64,000 bases of DNA, from NCBI RefSeq assembly GCF_000196895.1, contig NC_014297.1:310001-374000 (forward strand), written 5' to 3'. Position numbers and translations under genes: made by a program. Shown piece after piece: positions 16,967-25,549 of the stretch. Each line of letters starts with the position of its first letter. Position 1 is the stretch's first letter. The notes under the pieces are model-generated. The model saw only the letters and a list, made by a program, of their open reading frames with translations, did not search any database and had not been told where the DNA came from. Origin of the DNA: Halalkalicoccus jeotgali B3. GTDB taxonomy: Archaea; Halobacteriota; Halobacteria; Halobacteriales; Halalkalicoccaceae.

Positions 16967-18254
16967 ACCACTCGGAGACACGGTCTGTCTCGTCGGCCTC
17001 GGCTACGTCGGGCTGCCGCTTGCGAGCGCCTTCGACGAGGAAGGCCTCGACGTGATCGGCTACGACGTCGACGATGAGAAGATCGCCGGACTCTCGGCGG
17101 GACGTGATCCCACCGGCGAGATCGGCGACGACGCCGTCGCAAACAGCACCATCGAGTTCACCACCGATCCGGCGGACATCGAACGCGCCGACTACGTCAT
17201 CATCACGGTGCCGACTCCGGTCGACAGTATGAAAAACCCCGACCTCGGGTTCATCGAGGCCGCGGGGCGAACCGTCGGTGAACATCTCGCGAGCGATGCG
17301 ACCGTCGTTCTCGAATCGACGGTCTATCCGGGCGTGACTCGGGACGTCCTCGGACCCACGATCGAGGAAGCGTCGGGGTTAACCCAGAGAGAGGGGTTCA
17401 ACATGGGCTACTCGCCCGAGCGCCTCTCGCCTGGCACCGACAAGAGTCTCCGTGAGGTCAAGAAGATCGTTAGCGGCGACTCCGAGGAAACCCTCGCGGA
17501 TCTGGCCGCCCTCTACGGTCGGATCATCGACGCCGGGCTGTACGAGGCGCCGACGATCGAAACTGCCGAGGCCGCGAAGGTCCTCGAGAACGTCCAGCGG
17601 GACGTCAACATCGCGGTCGTCAACGAGCTCGCGCTGATCTGCGATCACATGGGGTTGGATACGAGGGAAGTGATCGACGCGGCGGCCTCGAAGTGGAACT
17701 TCCACGAGTACACTCCGGGGCTCGTCGGCGGACACTGTATCCCCGTCGACCCCCTGTTTCTGGTCCATGGGTCCGAACGCGCGGGCTACTCCCCGAAGCT
17801 GATTCTCCAGGCCCGCGAGGTCAACGAGTACATGCCCAAGCACACGGCCGAGCTCACGCTGAAGGCGCTCAACGAGTCGGGGAAAGTGCTTCAGGACAGT
17901 CGACTGGTCGTCCTCGGGTTGGCATACAAGCCAAACGTCGGGGACCTGCGGACCTCCGAGATCGGCGGCGTCATCACGACGCTCGCGGAGTACGGTATCG
18001 AGTGTGACGGCTACGACCCCCTCGCTCCGGACGACCGGATCCGTGACTCGTTCGGGATCGATCCGCTCCCCGAGCTCGATTTCGAGGGTGCAGACGGGAT
18101 CGTCCTGGCGACACCACACGACGCGATCCTTGAGAACTTCGACCTCTCGGCGGCGAAAGAACAGCTCGCCGAGAACCCGGTGTTCATCGACGTGAAGGGC
18201 GTACTGGACGACGAGGAGGTCACGGAGGCTGGGTATGCCTACCGAAAACTCTGA
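16959..18254 (+). CDS. UDP-N-acetylhexosamine 6-dehydrogenase (WecC/WbpA family), second copy
   Basis: This 431-residue protein starts at ATG 16959, which has GAGG about 12 bp upstream and an 8-bp overlap with the previous gene; an in-frame ATG at 16923 is an alternative. Rossmann motif VCLVGLGYVGLPLAS (residues 9-23), catalytic Lys207 in AAKVLENVQRDVN and Cys260 in LVGGHCIPVDP are all present, as is the GLAYKPNVGDLR region near the C-terminus. This copy is closer in its visible motifs to UDP-ManNAc dehydrogenase (WecC) than the first. Having two dehydrogenases back to back suggests two different uronic acids in the final glycan. Confidence 0.9.
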   Translation: MPEPLGDTVCLVGLGYVGLPLASAFDEEGLDVIGYDVDDEKIAGLSAGRDPTGEIGDDAVANSTIEFTTDPADIERADYVIITVPTPVDSMKNPDLGFIEAAGRTVGEHLASDATVVLESTVYPGVTRDVLGPTIEEASGLTQREGFNMGYSPERLSPGTDKSLREVKKIVSGDSEETLADLAALYGRIIDAGLYEAPTIETAEAAKVLENVQRDVNIAVVNELALICDHMGLDTREVIDAAASKWNFHEYTPGLVGGHCIPVDPLFLVHGSERAGYSPKLILQAREVNEYMPKHTAELTLKALNESGKVLQDSRLVVLGLAYKPNVGDLRTSEIGGVITTLAEYGIECDGYDPLAPDDRIRDSFGIDPLPELDFEGADGIVLATPHDAILENFDLSAAKEQLAENPVFIDVKGVLDDEEVTEAGYAYRKL

Positions 18255-19278
18255 GCGCCTGCTGGTCGCGATCCAGCACCCCGCACACGTCCACTTCTAT
18301 CGGCACGCGATCCGCGAGCTTGAGGACGATCACGAGATTTCGATCGTCGTGCGCGATTCGGAGGTCGCAACAGACCTACTCGACGCGTACGGTTTCGAGT
18401 ACGAGGTGATCGGGAGATCCGGATCCGGGCTCAGGCTGATCGCCTCGCAGGCACTGTACGAGGCGAAGATGCTCCGGCGCGCCCGCGAGTTCCAGCCGGA
18501 CGTGATGAGTGCGATCGGCGGATCGGCGGTCGCTCACGTTGCGCGCGCGGTCGGCGCGAAGAGTGTCGTCTTCACCGACACCGAACACGCGACGTTGACC
18601 AACCGGCTGATGGCTCCCTTCGCCGACGAGATCTGGACACCCGAGTGTTTTCACGCGGACTTCGGTGACAAGCAGGTCCGGTATCCGGGCTATCACGAAC
18701 TCGCCTACCTCCACCCCGACCGGTTCACGCCCGACGAATCGATCCGTAACGACGTCGGGCTCGAGGAGGACGACCGATACGTCGTCCTTCGGCTGGTCTC
18801 CTGGGAGGCCTCCCACGACGCGGGCGCGGGCGGGATCGACGACGTCGGCGACGTGGTCGATCGCCTCGAAGCCACGGGTGCGACGGTCCTGATCACTGCC
18901 GAAGGGGACCTACCGGCACGCGTGCGCGATCGTCAAGTCGACATCGAGCCACATCGCATGCACGATCTCCTGGCGGGTGCGACGCTGTTCGTCGGTGAGG
19001 GGGCGACGATGGCCGCCGAGAGCGCGGTACTCGGGACCCCCGCGGTCTACGTCAACACGCTCCGGATGGGCTATACCGACGAACTCGAGGCGCGATACGG
19101 ACTGTTGTACAACTGTCAGGGCGCTTTCCGACACCGAATGGCGATCCAGACCGCCGAATCGATTCTCTCGGGCGAGGAAGGTCGCGACTGGGCGGACGCG
19201 CGTGCCCGGCTCCTCGAGGAGAAGGTGGATACGACGACCGTGATCCACAACGCACTCACCGGGAATGGCTTCGATTGA
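18235..19278 (+). CDS. DUF354 protein, GT-B-like fold
   Basis: This 347-residue protein overlaps the dehydrogenase end by 20 bp. It has the DUF354 pattern: QHPAHVHFYRHAIREL near the N-terminus, AIGGSAVAHVARAVGAKSVV in the middle, and GEGATMAAESAVLGTPAVYV in the C-terminal half, which resembles the donor-side loop of GT-B enzymes and of UDP-GlcNAc 2-epimerases. DUF354 members have no firmly assigned reaction. Given its place after the uronic-acid genes and before a GT4, a glycosyltransferase role, or replacement of the WbpI-type epimerase that is otherwise absent from this block, are both possible (inference). Confidence 0.82.
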   Translation: MPTENSERLLVAIQHPAHVHFYRHAIRELEDDHEISIVVRDSEVATDLLDAYGFEYEVIGRSGSGLRLIASQALYEAKMLRRAREFQPDVMSAIGGSAVAHVARAVGAKSVVFTDTEHATLTNRLMAPFADEIWTPECFHADFGDKQVRYPGYHELAYLHPDRFTPDESIRNDVGLEEDDRYVVLRLVSWEASHDAGAGGIDDVGDVVDRLEATGATVLITAEGDLPARVRDRQVDIEPHRMHDLLAGATLFVGEGATMAAESAVLGTPAVYVNTLRMGYTDELEARYGLLYNCQGAFRHRMAIQTAESILSGEEGRDWADARARLLEEKVDTTTVIHNALTGNGFD

Positions 19279-20191
19279 AGTCCTGCAGTTGGTGACGACG
19301 CCTCGATCGTTCTTCGACCAGCAGGTGCGTGCGCTCGAAGAGCGCGGTGTCGACTGTACGGTCCTCGAGGTCCCCCGTCCCCAGAGCGGTCGGGGACCGG
19401 CGGACTTCGCTCGCTTCTATCAGCGGGTTCTTGGTGAAACCGTTCTGGGCGACTACGATCTCGTTCACGCGAACTACGGGTTGGTCGGTCCGCTCGCCCT
19501 CGCACAGCCCGTCCGTCCGGTTGTTCTTTCGATCTGGGGCTCCGAAGTCATGGGGTTCTCGGACCGGCTCGACCGGATCACGCGCGTTGCCGCTCGGCAC
19601 AGTGACGCCGTGATCGCACCTTCGATGCCGGTTTCACGTGAACTCGATCGACCCCATACCGTTATCCCGTTCGGCGTCGACACCGACCTGTTTCGTCCCA
19701 TCGATCGGGACGAAGCGCGCGACTACCTCGGCTGGGATCGTGACGCCCGAATCGTCCTGTTTCCGTACGACCCCGATAGACCGGTAAAGAACCATCCGCT
19801 CGCGAAACGCGTCGTCGATCGTCTCTCGGTCGAGGCCGAACTACGGACCGTGTCAGGGCTGGCGTATGAGGAGATGCCGTACGTGATGAACGCGAGCGAC
19901 GCGCTGCTCGTGACTTCGGAGCGCGAAAGCGGGCCGATGGTGATCAAGGAGGCCGCAGCCTGCAATCTCCCGGTCGTCTCGACCGACGTCGGGTTCGCAC
20001 GTGACGTCCTGGCCGGTGTTTCGAACTGTTACATCGGCGAGTCCGCCGCCGACCTCGCCCGCGGTCTCGATTCGATCCTTGATCGCCGTATACGGACCGA
20101 CAGTCGGGCTACGATCGGAAGACTGGGTGTCGATGAGATGGGCGATCGACTCCTTATGCTCTATACAACTCTCCTCCGTCTCGATTCGTGA
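19265..20191 (+). CDS. GT4-family (group 1) glycosyltransferase
   Basis: This protein has 308 residues, somewhat short for GT4. It overlaps the DUF354 gene by 14 bp. The N-terminal domain has YDLVHANYGLVGPLALA, then IWGSEVMGF and VIPFGVDTDLFRPIDR. The donor domain has the ESGPMVIKEAAACNLPVVST motif (EX7E type) near residue 220. It should add a sugar from a nucleotide donor during oligosaccharide assembly. It is the last gene of the co-directional block that begins at 12.8 kb. Confidence 0.87.
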   Translation: MASIEVLQLVTTPRSFFDQQVRALEERGVDCTVLEVPRPQSGRGPADFARFYQRVLGETVLGDYDLVHANYGLVGPLALAQPVRPVVLSIWGSEVMGFSDRLDRITRVAARHSDAVIAPSMPVSRELDRPHTVIPFGVDTDLFRPIDRDEARDYLGWDRDARIVLFPYDPDRPVKNHPLAKRVVDRLSVEAELRTVSGLAYEEMPYVMNASDALLVTSERESGPMVIKEAAACNLPVVSTDVGFARDVLAGVSNCYIGESAADLARGLDSILDRRIRTDSRATIGRLGVDEMGDRLLMLYTTLLRLDS

Positions 20192-20401
20192 GCCGCGTTT
20201 CGTTACCATCTCTCGTATCCGCGCGAAACGGTCGGCTGTACTAGGCTACCGCTACCTACTACCTCATTAGCGAGATCCGGTGTCGGCCGTACCCCGAAAA
20301 CACCGCAATGAAAGGCGACACGCACCGATATTTCGTCAGTTGACCGTGACTTATTGGGTGCTTAGAAGGATCAGTCTCGGAGACTCTCCTCTATGTAGAA
20401 C

Positions 20402-20448
20402 GATTTGAAACGGTCTAAAACTACGTGGAACAACAGCCGGTTTATTAT
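20402..20448 (+). promoter_or_regulatory. Promoter and possible operator of the DUF7344 gene
   Basis: TTTATTAT at 20441-20448 lies 30 bp before the DUF7344 start and is a good TATA box. Immediately upstream, at 20405-20421, an AT-rich block reads TTGAAACGGTCTAAAAC; its repeated A-tracts about one helical turn apart look like a regulator site. The preceding 200 bp back to the GT4 stop hold nothing I can name. Confidence 0.5.
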
Positions 20449-20477
20449 GCATCGGCCAATATGGTTCAGACGACGAA

Positions 20478-21053
20478 ATGATGTCGACCGTCAATGCGGA
20501 GCAAACCTCCTCAAGCGACACTGACGTTACGGAGGTCGCTCCACCCGAACGTTCTCTCTCGAAGGACGACACGTTTCATATTCTTCAGAACGAGCGTCGT
20601 CGCCGTGTGCTGCAGTACCTTTCGGACACCGAAGGGACTGTCGACATGCGTGATATCGCAGAACAGGTCGCCGCGTGGGAACACGACACGACAGTACAGC
20701 AGCTCACGTCCAACCAACGTCAACGTGTGTACATCGCGCTGTATCAATCCCACCTCCCGAAACTCGCCGATTTCGACCTCATTACCTACAACCGGAGTCG
20801 GGGCGTCGTCGAGCGAACGCCACTCGCAAATCAGGTGACACACTACCTCCAAGAAACCGACGAGGATTCGACCGGCGAACTCGACGACGGGAAGTGGACG
20901 CGCTATTACGGCGGAGCGACCGTCCTCAGTATCGCGCTCGTGACGCTCGCGTGGTTCGGGACCCCGCCGATCGGCAGTCTCCAACTGGCGACGCTGATAA
21001 CCGCGATCTACGCCGTCGTAACCGTGGGGCTGATGCGCTCGTCTACCGACTGA
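20478..21053 (+). CDS. DUF7344 membrane-associated HTH protein
   Basis: This protein has 191 residues. Residues 28-130 match the haloarchaeal DUF7344 winged-helix domain (DTFHILQNERRRRVLQYL, MRDIAEQVAAWEHD, QRVYIALYQSHLPKLADFDLI, YNRSRGVVERT). Two hydrophobic helices follow, at about 145-162 and 166-185. Such proteins probably regulate transcription from the membrane, but no target is known. It is 22 bp upstream of another membrane HTH gene, so the two likely form an operon. Two adjacent ATG codons (20478, 20481) are possible starts. Confidence 0.8.
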   Translation: MMSTVNAEQTSSSDTDVTEVAPPERSLSKDDTFHILQNERRRRVLQYLSDTEGTVDMRDIAEQVAAWEHDTTVQQLTSNQRQRVYIALYQSHLPKLADFDLITYNRSRGVVERTPLANQVTHYLQETDEDSTGELDDGKWTRYYGGATVLSIALVTLAWFGTPPIGSLQLATLITAIYAVVTVGLMRSSTD

Positions 21054-21075
21054 GAAGACGGTCCATACACGTCAC

Positions 21076-21645
21076 ATGAGGCCACCGACCACGACGGAAA
21101 TCGCCGTTTCGATGCTTGTTCGGTATCCGAGTAGCGACCGGTTCACTCGGAGCCGCCGGACCGACGAGTACCGGCGTCGATCCGTCGTCGGGTTCTGGGT
21201 GGCGCCGGTGTTAATGCAGTTCACGCCGGGGGTCGATTGTATGCTCGCTCTCGTCGTTGGTCTGTTCGGCGGTATGTTGGCGGGGCTGACCATGTCGCAT
21301 ATGGGGGGCGACGAAGGAACAGCGACTCTCGAAGACGACCGATCCGGGACGACTCCGATGCGTTCTACAGACTCCACCGAACCATCCGAGCACTCGGTTG
21401 AGGCTGCCGATCCCATATTAACCGACGACGAGCGTATCGTCCGCTTGCTGATCTCGAACGGGGGTCGAATGAAACAGTCCCGAATCGTCGACGAAACCGG
21501 CTGGTCGAAAGCAAAGGTGAGTCGCCTCCTCTCGTCGATGGAGGACGAAAAGCGAATCGCAAAGCGCACCCTCGGCAGGGAGAACGTTATCCTCCTCGAT
21601 ACGACCGACGGGCCGTACGCTTCTGTCGGTCGTTCCGAAGGGTGA
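21076..21645 (+). CDS. Membrane-anchored winged-helix regulator (DUF7343-like C-terminus)
   Basis: This protein has 189 residues. A basic N-terminal segment precedes two short hydrophobic stretches (about 37-50 and 55-75). An acidic, low-complexity linker follows, then a C-terminal HTH of about 65 residues (DDERIVRLLISNGGRMKQ, IVDETGWSKAKVSRLLSSM, RIAKRTLGRENVILL). That HTH is clearly similar to the C-terminus of the regulator at 53.7 kb (GRMKQATIVIETDWSNAKVS). It is a likely membrane-tethered regulator. The first 35 residues are poorly protein-like, so the true start could be further in. Confidence 0.7.
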   Translation: MRPPTTTEIAVSMLVRYPSSDRFTRSRRTDEYRRRSVVGFWVAPVLMQFTPGVDCMLALVVGLFGGMLAGLTMSHMGGDEGTATLEDDRSGTTPMRSTDSTEPSEHSVEAADPILTDDERIVRLLISNGGRMKQSRIVDETGWSKAKVSRLLSSMEDEKRIAKRTLGRENVILLDTTDGPYASVGRSEG

Positions 21646-21957
21646 TTCCCCGCTTCACAGCCGGGTTAGCTGCTTGATAACGGGGGGCCGGTTCCGGTGT
21701 CGTCCGCCCTTCACCGTCGCTTTCCCCACCGGTTCTCAGGTCTTCCCGATCGGGCCTCTACGTATACCGTCGGCGGACGGCGACCCCGTTCGGTAGGGTT
21801 TTAGTCTGCGTATAGTAATGCATACGAGAACAGTTCTATCGAATAGATGTCCGATGTTTGCCCCGTTGCATGAACTCCCTCCAACCATGACCTCGAACGT
21901 TCCCCCCCACCGAGACGAAGCGCCGACAACCAACCCCGGCGAGCGAGGTGAACTGAG
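21646..21957. other. Intergenic region before glmS
   Basis: In these 312 bp I find no gene. There is a T-rich/AT-rich patch at 21797-21830 that could hold the glmS promoter. A short ATG-initiated frame at 21887 runs into glmS out of frame and is not convincing. No glmS ribozyme is expected in archaea and none is seen. Confidence 0.6.
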
Positions 21958-23769
21958 ATGTGCGGAATAATCGCCTGCGTCGGTTCGACCAACGCCGTCG
22001 ATACCGTTCTGACCGGCCTCCAAAACCTCGAATACCGCGGATACGACTCTGCCGGTCTGGCGATCCAGAACGATACCGATCTGGTGGTCCGAAAGCGCGC
22101 CGGCAAGATCAGCGATCTCACGGGCGGGTTCGTTCGGGAACTCCCCGACGGTGTCTCCGGGATCGGCCACACCCGCTGGAGCACCCACGGCCCGCCGACC
22201 GACGCCAACGCCCATCCCCATACGAGCGCCTCGGGGACGGTCGCTGTGGTTCACAACGGCATCATCTCCAACTACGAGGCTCTTCGCGCGGAACTCGAAG
22301 GACTCGGGTACGCCTTCCGGAGCGACACCGACACCGAAGTGATCCCCCATCTCGTCGAGCATTACCTCGACGACGGCTACGACAGCGACCAAGCGTTCAG
22401 AAAGACAATCGAACGTCTGGAAGGGAGTTACGCGATCGCTCTCATGATCGAGGGCGAGGACACCGTTCGCGCGGCGAGACAGGGATCGCCCCTCGTGGTC
22501 GGGCTTCACGACGACGCCTACTATCTAGCTAGCGACGTGCCCGCGTTCCTCGAATTCACTGACGAAGTGATCTATCTGGAGGACGGTGACGTCGTCACCG
22601 TTGGGGAGGGCTCACTCTCGATCACCGACCTCGATGGTACTCCCCTTTCCCGGGAGATCGACACTGTCGACTGGGACCCCGAGGAAACGGGCAAGGGCGG
22701 CTACGATCACTACATGCACAAGGAAATCGAGAGCCAGCCCGAGTCGCTCTCGAACACGATCCGCGGGCGGATCGATCCCGAGACGCCTGCCGTCCGTCTC
22801 GACGGGTTCCCTGCCGGCTGTTTCGAGGGCGTCTCGGAGGTCCACTTCGTCGCCTGCGGTACATCTTATCACGCGGCGCTATACGGCGCACGCCTCCTCG
22901 AGGAGGCGAACGTCCGGGTTCGTACGTCTCGAGCCAGCGAGTTCACCGGGCGAGTCCCCGACCCGGAGGGGACGCTTGTCGTCGCGGTCACCCAAAGTGG
23001 TGAGACTGCCGACACCCTCGGTGCGCTCAGGACGGCCAGCGAGGCCGGTGCCAGGACGCTCGCGCTGACGAACGTCGTCGGCTCGACCGTCGCTCGTGAG
23101 GCGGACGAGGTACTCTACATCCGCGCTGGCCCCGAGATCGGCGTCGCCGCCACCAAGACCTTCTCCTCGCAGGTCGTCACGCTCGCCCTGCTCGTCGAAC
23201 GGCTCCGGGAAGACATCGAGGGGGCGACCGAACGCGAGGATTCCGAAGCCTTCCTCGAAGCACTCTCGGTGCTTCCCAACCAGATCGAGGAGGTGATCCG
23301 GACCTCGCGGGCCGAGGCACTCAGCGCGAAGTACAACGACCGCGGCGCGTACTTCTTTATCGGGCATGCCCTCCAGCATCCGGTCGCGCTCGAAGGAGCC
23401 CTGAAGTTCAAGGAGATCACCTACGAGCACGCCGAAGGCTTCGCTGCGGGCGAGCTCAAACACGGCCCGCTTGCACTCGTCACACCGGGAACTCCGATCT
23501 TTGCGCTGTTCGACGGGAAACACGACGAGAAAACCCACACGAACGCCAAGGAAGCCCAGGCTCGCGGCGCCGAGATCATCGCCATCACCGCGCGCGAGCG
23601 CACCGCAGGGTTCGCCGACGACGTACTGGTGATCCCCGATACGCATCCGGACCTCAGTGGGTTGCTCGCGAACGTTCAACTCCAGTTCGTCTCCTACTAC
23701 ACCGCACGGCTCCTCGATCGCCCCATCGACAAACCCCGCAACCTCGCGAAAAGCGTCACCGTCGAGTAA
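21958..23769 (+). CDS. glmS: Glutamine--fructose-6-phosphate aminotransferase (isomerising)
   Basis: This is a full-length 603-residue enzyme. It starts MCGIIACVG with the catalytic Cys2 of the N-terminal glutaminase domain, followed by GYDSAGLAI and GIGHTRWSTHG. Two SIS domains follow, with VACGTSYHAALYG, AVTQSGETADTL, FIGHALQHPVALEGALKFKE and EGFAAGELKHGPLAL, and the C-terminus ends DKPRNLAKSVTVE as expected. The reaction forms glucosamine-6-phosphate from fructose-6-phosphate and glutamine, the first step toward UDP-GlcNAc. GlmM and GlmU are encoded about 6 kb downstream on the other strand, so the precursor pathway sits inside the glycan locus. Confidence 0.96.
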   Translation: MCGIIACVGSTNAVDTVLTGLQNLEYRGYDSAGLAIQNDTDLVVRKRAGKISDLTGGFVRELPDGVSGIGHTRWSTHGPPTDANAHPHTSASGTVAVVHNGIISNYEALRAELEGLGYAFRSDTDTEVIPHLVEHYLDDGYDSDQAFRKTIERLEGSYAIALMIEGEDTVRAARQGSPLVVGLHDDAYYLASDVPAFLEFTDEVIYLEDGDVVTVGEGSLSITDLDGTPLSREIDTVDWDPEETGKGGYDHYMHKEIESQPESLSNTIRGRIDPETPAVRLDGFPAGCFEGVSEVHFVACGTSYHAALYGARLLEEANVRVRTSRASEFTGRVPDPEGTLVVAVTQSGETADTLGALRTASEAGARTLALTNVVGSTVAREADEVLYIRAGPEIGVAATKTFSSQVVTLALLVERLREDIEGATEREDSEAFLEALSVLPNQIEEVIRTSRAEALSAKYNDRGAYFFIGHALQHPVALEGALKFKEITYEHAEGFAAGELKHGPLALVTPGTPIFALFDGKHDEKTHTNAKEAQARGAEIIAITARERTAGFADDVLVIPDTHPDLSGLLANVQLQFVSYYTARLLDRPIDKPRNLAKSVTVE

Positions 23770-23852
23770 GTTCGAACCGGACTGTCGGTTTCCTTCCACC
23801 AACAGGAGATAACGGTAAGATACATCGTTCTCCTCCCTGTAGATCCGCCAGC

Positions 23853-25547
23853 ATGAAGACGGAGTTGTTCGGGGTGTTCGGCGACCGCGAGCAGTTCGCG
23901 CGATTTCGATCCCCGGCCGAATTCGATCGACTCCTCGGCGGAGAGTCGGTTACCGTCGGTATTCGTGATCCTCATCTCGACGTCCCGAACCGAACGTCGG
24001 TCCATCGAGCACCCGATGGGTTCTGTGTCGTCTGGGGAGAGGTGTTCGCACCCGAGGGAGTCGAACGACCGGCTTCGACGTGGCTGTTCGACCGCTACGC
24101 CACGGAAGGAAACGACGCCGTCGAAGGGCTGAACGGATCGTACGTCGGGGTCATCGAATGCGACGGTGACTCGCTCGTTTTCACCGATCCGATCCACTCC
24201 CGGGAGTGTTTCTACACCGACACCCCCGTTCGCTGTTTCGGGACTGACACGGCGGAACTGACGCGGGTGATCCCCTCGCCGACGCTGGACTGCCGTGGTC
24301 TCTGCGAGTTCGTCCATTTCGGGTTGACGTTCGGCGAGACGACGACCATCGAACAGCTCCGACGGCTCCCCTTCGACAGCTGTCTCTTTCCCGATGCGAT
24401 CGAACCGCTCTCACGGTTCGTCTACGAACCGAGATCGTTCGACTACACCGAGGAACTCGCGGCCCGTCTCGAACGGGCTATCGATCGGCGCGCGGCGTAT
24501 CCCGGCACGAGTGGAATGTTGATGAGCGCCGGGTTCGACTCGCGTGTTTTGCTCGCGAGACTTCCCGAGGTCGACGTCTGTTACACCCTGGGAACGCCCC
24601 GAACGCCCGAGGTGCGGGTCGCACGCAAGGTGGCCAGCCAGTACGGAACCCGACACGAGACGCTGCTCGTCAACGAGAGCTACCTCGCCGTCGATCCCGA
24701 CATCGTTCAGTACACGAACGGCATCCGCGAATCGGTCCACATCCATCACCGGGGAAACACGGCGGAGATCACGGCGGACGTGATCTATCACGGCCTGTTT
24801 CTCGATACGTTGTTGCGGGGACGGTTCGTCCCTCACGATACCGTCCACCTCGACGTCATCGATCGTGACTTCCCGCTACCGCGGCTCGATCCGGACCCTG
24901 ATATCGACCGTCACTTCGCGAGCAAGTTCGGCTTTTACGGTGATACTGACCGACCGCTGATCGACTGCCCCGAGATCGACGCAGACACGTCCGAACAGTT
25001 CCTCAAGGATACGATCGCCCGCCACTACAAGCGTGGCTTCGATCGGGCGGATTCGAGGTACAACGCCATGGCGTTGCTCGGTATCAAGGCGAAATCCGCG
25101 CTTCCATTCAAGACTCATCTCGCCGATCAGTTCCTCGAGAGCTTTGTCGCGGCCGACTCCGAACTCGTCGACTGGCACCTCACGACGCCGCCCGAACACA
25201 GGAACGACCGGACCTACCAGAAGGCGTTGCGGATGATCGATCCGGAGATCTTCCGGTATCGCCCGCCCGATCGTCCACATCGGTCCTATCAACTCAATCA
25301 GATGGAGAAGTACCTCCGGAAGAAACTCCCCGGGGTCAGCCCCTTCGGAACGCCGTGGCCCGATCGGGATCAGATCTACGACGAGAACGACCTCGACACG
25401 CGTCTGTTCGCGGGACGACCCGATATTCAGGCCCTCCCGCCCCGCATAAAGCTCCGGATCAACGATGCCCGGATGTGGCTCGAATACGCCCGCGGTGAGA
25501 CGGCCGAAAAGCCCTACGACTTCGTCAGGTCCGAACCCACCCTTTGA
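23853..25547 (+). CDS. Asparagine synthetase-like protein lacking the glutaminase Cys
   Basis: This protein has 564 residues. The C-terminal part has the AANH/PP-loop ATP-binding site of asparagine synthetase B in slightly changed form, SAGFDS at 225-230 instead of SGGLDS. The N-terminal region (about 1-190) has the layout of an Ntn glutaminase domain (DGFCVVWGEVF, LNGSYVGVIE, VFTDPIHSRECFYT) but begins MKTELFGV, with no Cys at position 2. It therefore should not hydrolyse glutamine in the usual way and would need free ammonia or another nucleophile. AsnB-like proteins in bacterial O-antigen loci (WbpS type) amidate uronic acids; the neighbouring uronic-acid genes make that the favoured role (inference). 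It lies 83 bp after glmS. Confidence 0.82.
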   Translation: MKTELFGVFGDREQFARFRSPAEFDRLLGGESVTVGIRDPHLDVPNRTSVHRAPDGFCVVWGEVFAPEGVERPASTWLFDRYATEGNDAVEGLNGSYVGVIECDGDSLVFTDPIHSRECFYTDTPVRCFGTDTAELTRVIPSPTLDCRGLCEFVHFGLTFGETTTIEQLRRLPFDSCLFPDAIEPLSRFVYEPRSFDYTEELAARLERAIDRRAAYPGTSGMLMSAGFDSRVLLARLPEVDVCYTLGTPRTPEVRVARKVASQYGTRHETLLVNESYLAVDPDIVQYTNGIRESVHIHHRGNTAEITADVIYHGLFLDTLLRGRFVPHDTVHLDVIDRDFPLPRLDPDPDIDRHFASKFGFYGDTDRPLIDCPEIDADTSEQFLKDTIARHYKRGFDRADSRYNAMALLGIKAKSALPFKTHLADQFLESFVAADSELVDWHLTTPPEHRNDRTYQKALRMIDPEIFRYRPPDRPHRSYQLNQMEKYLRKKLPGVSPFGTPWPDRDQIYDENDLDTRLFAGRPDIQALPPRIKLRINDARMWLEYARGETAEKPYDFVRSEPTL

Positions 25548-25549
25548 GT

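Noticed and set aside
22871-23769. 307-codon frame opposite glmS
   Set aside because: glmS is full length with catalytic Cys and both SIS domains; the opposite frame is a shadow.
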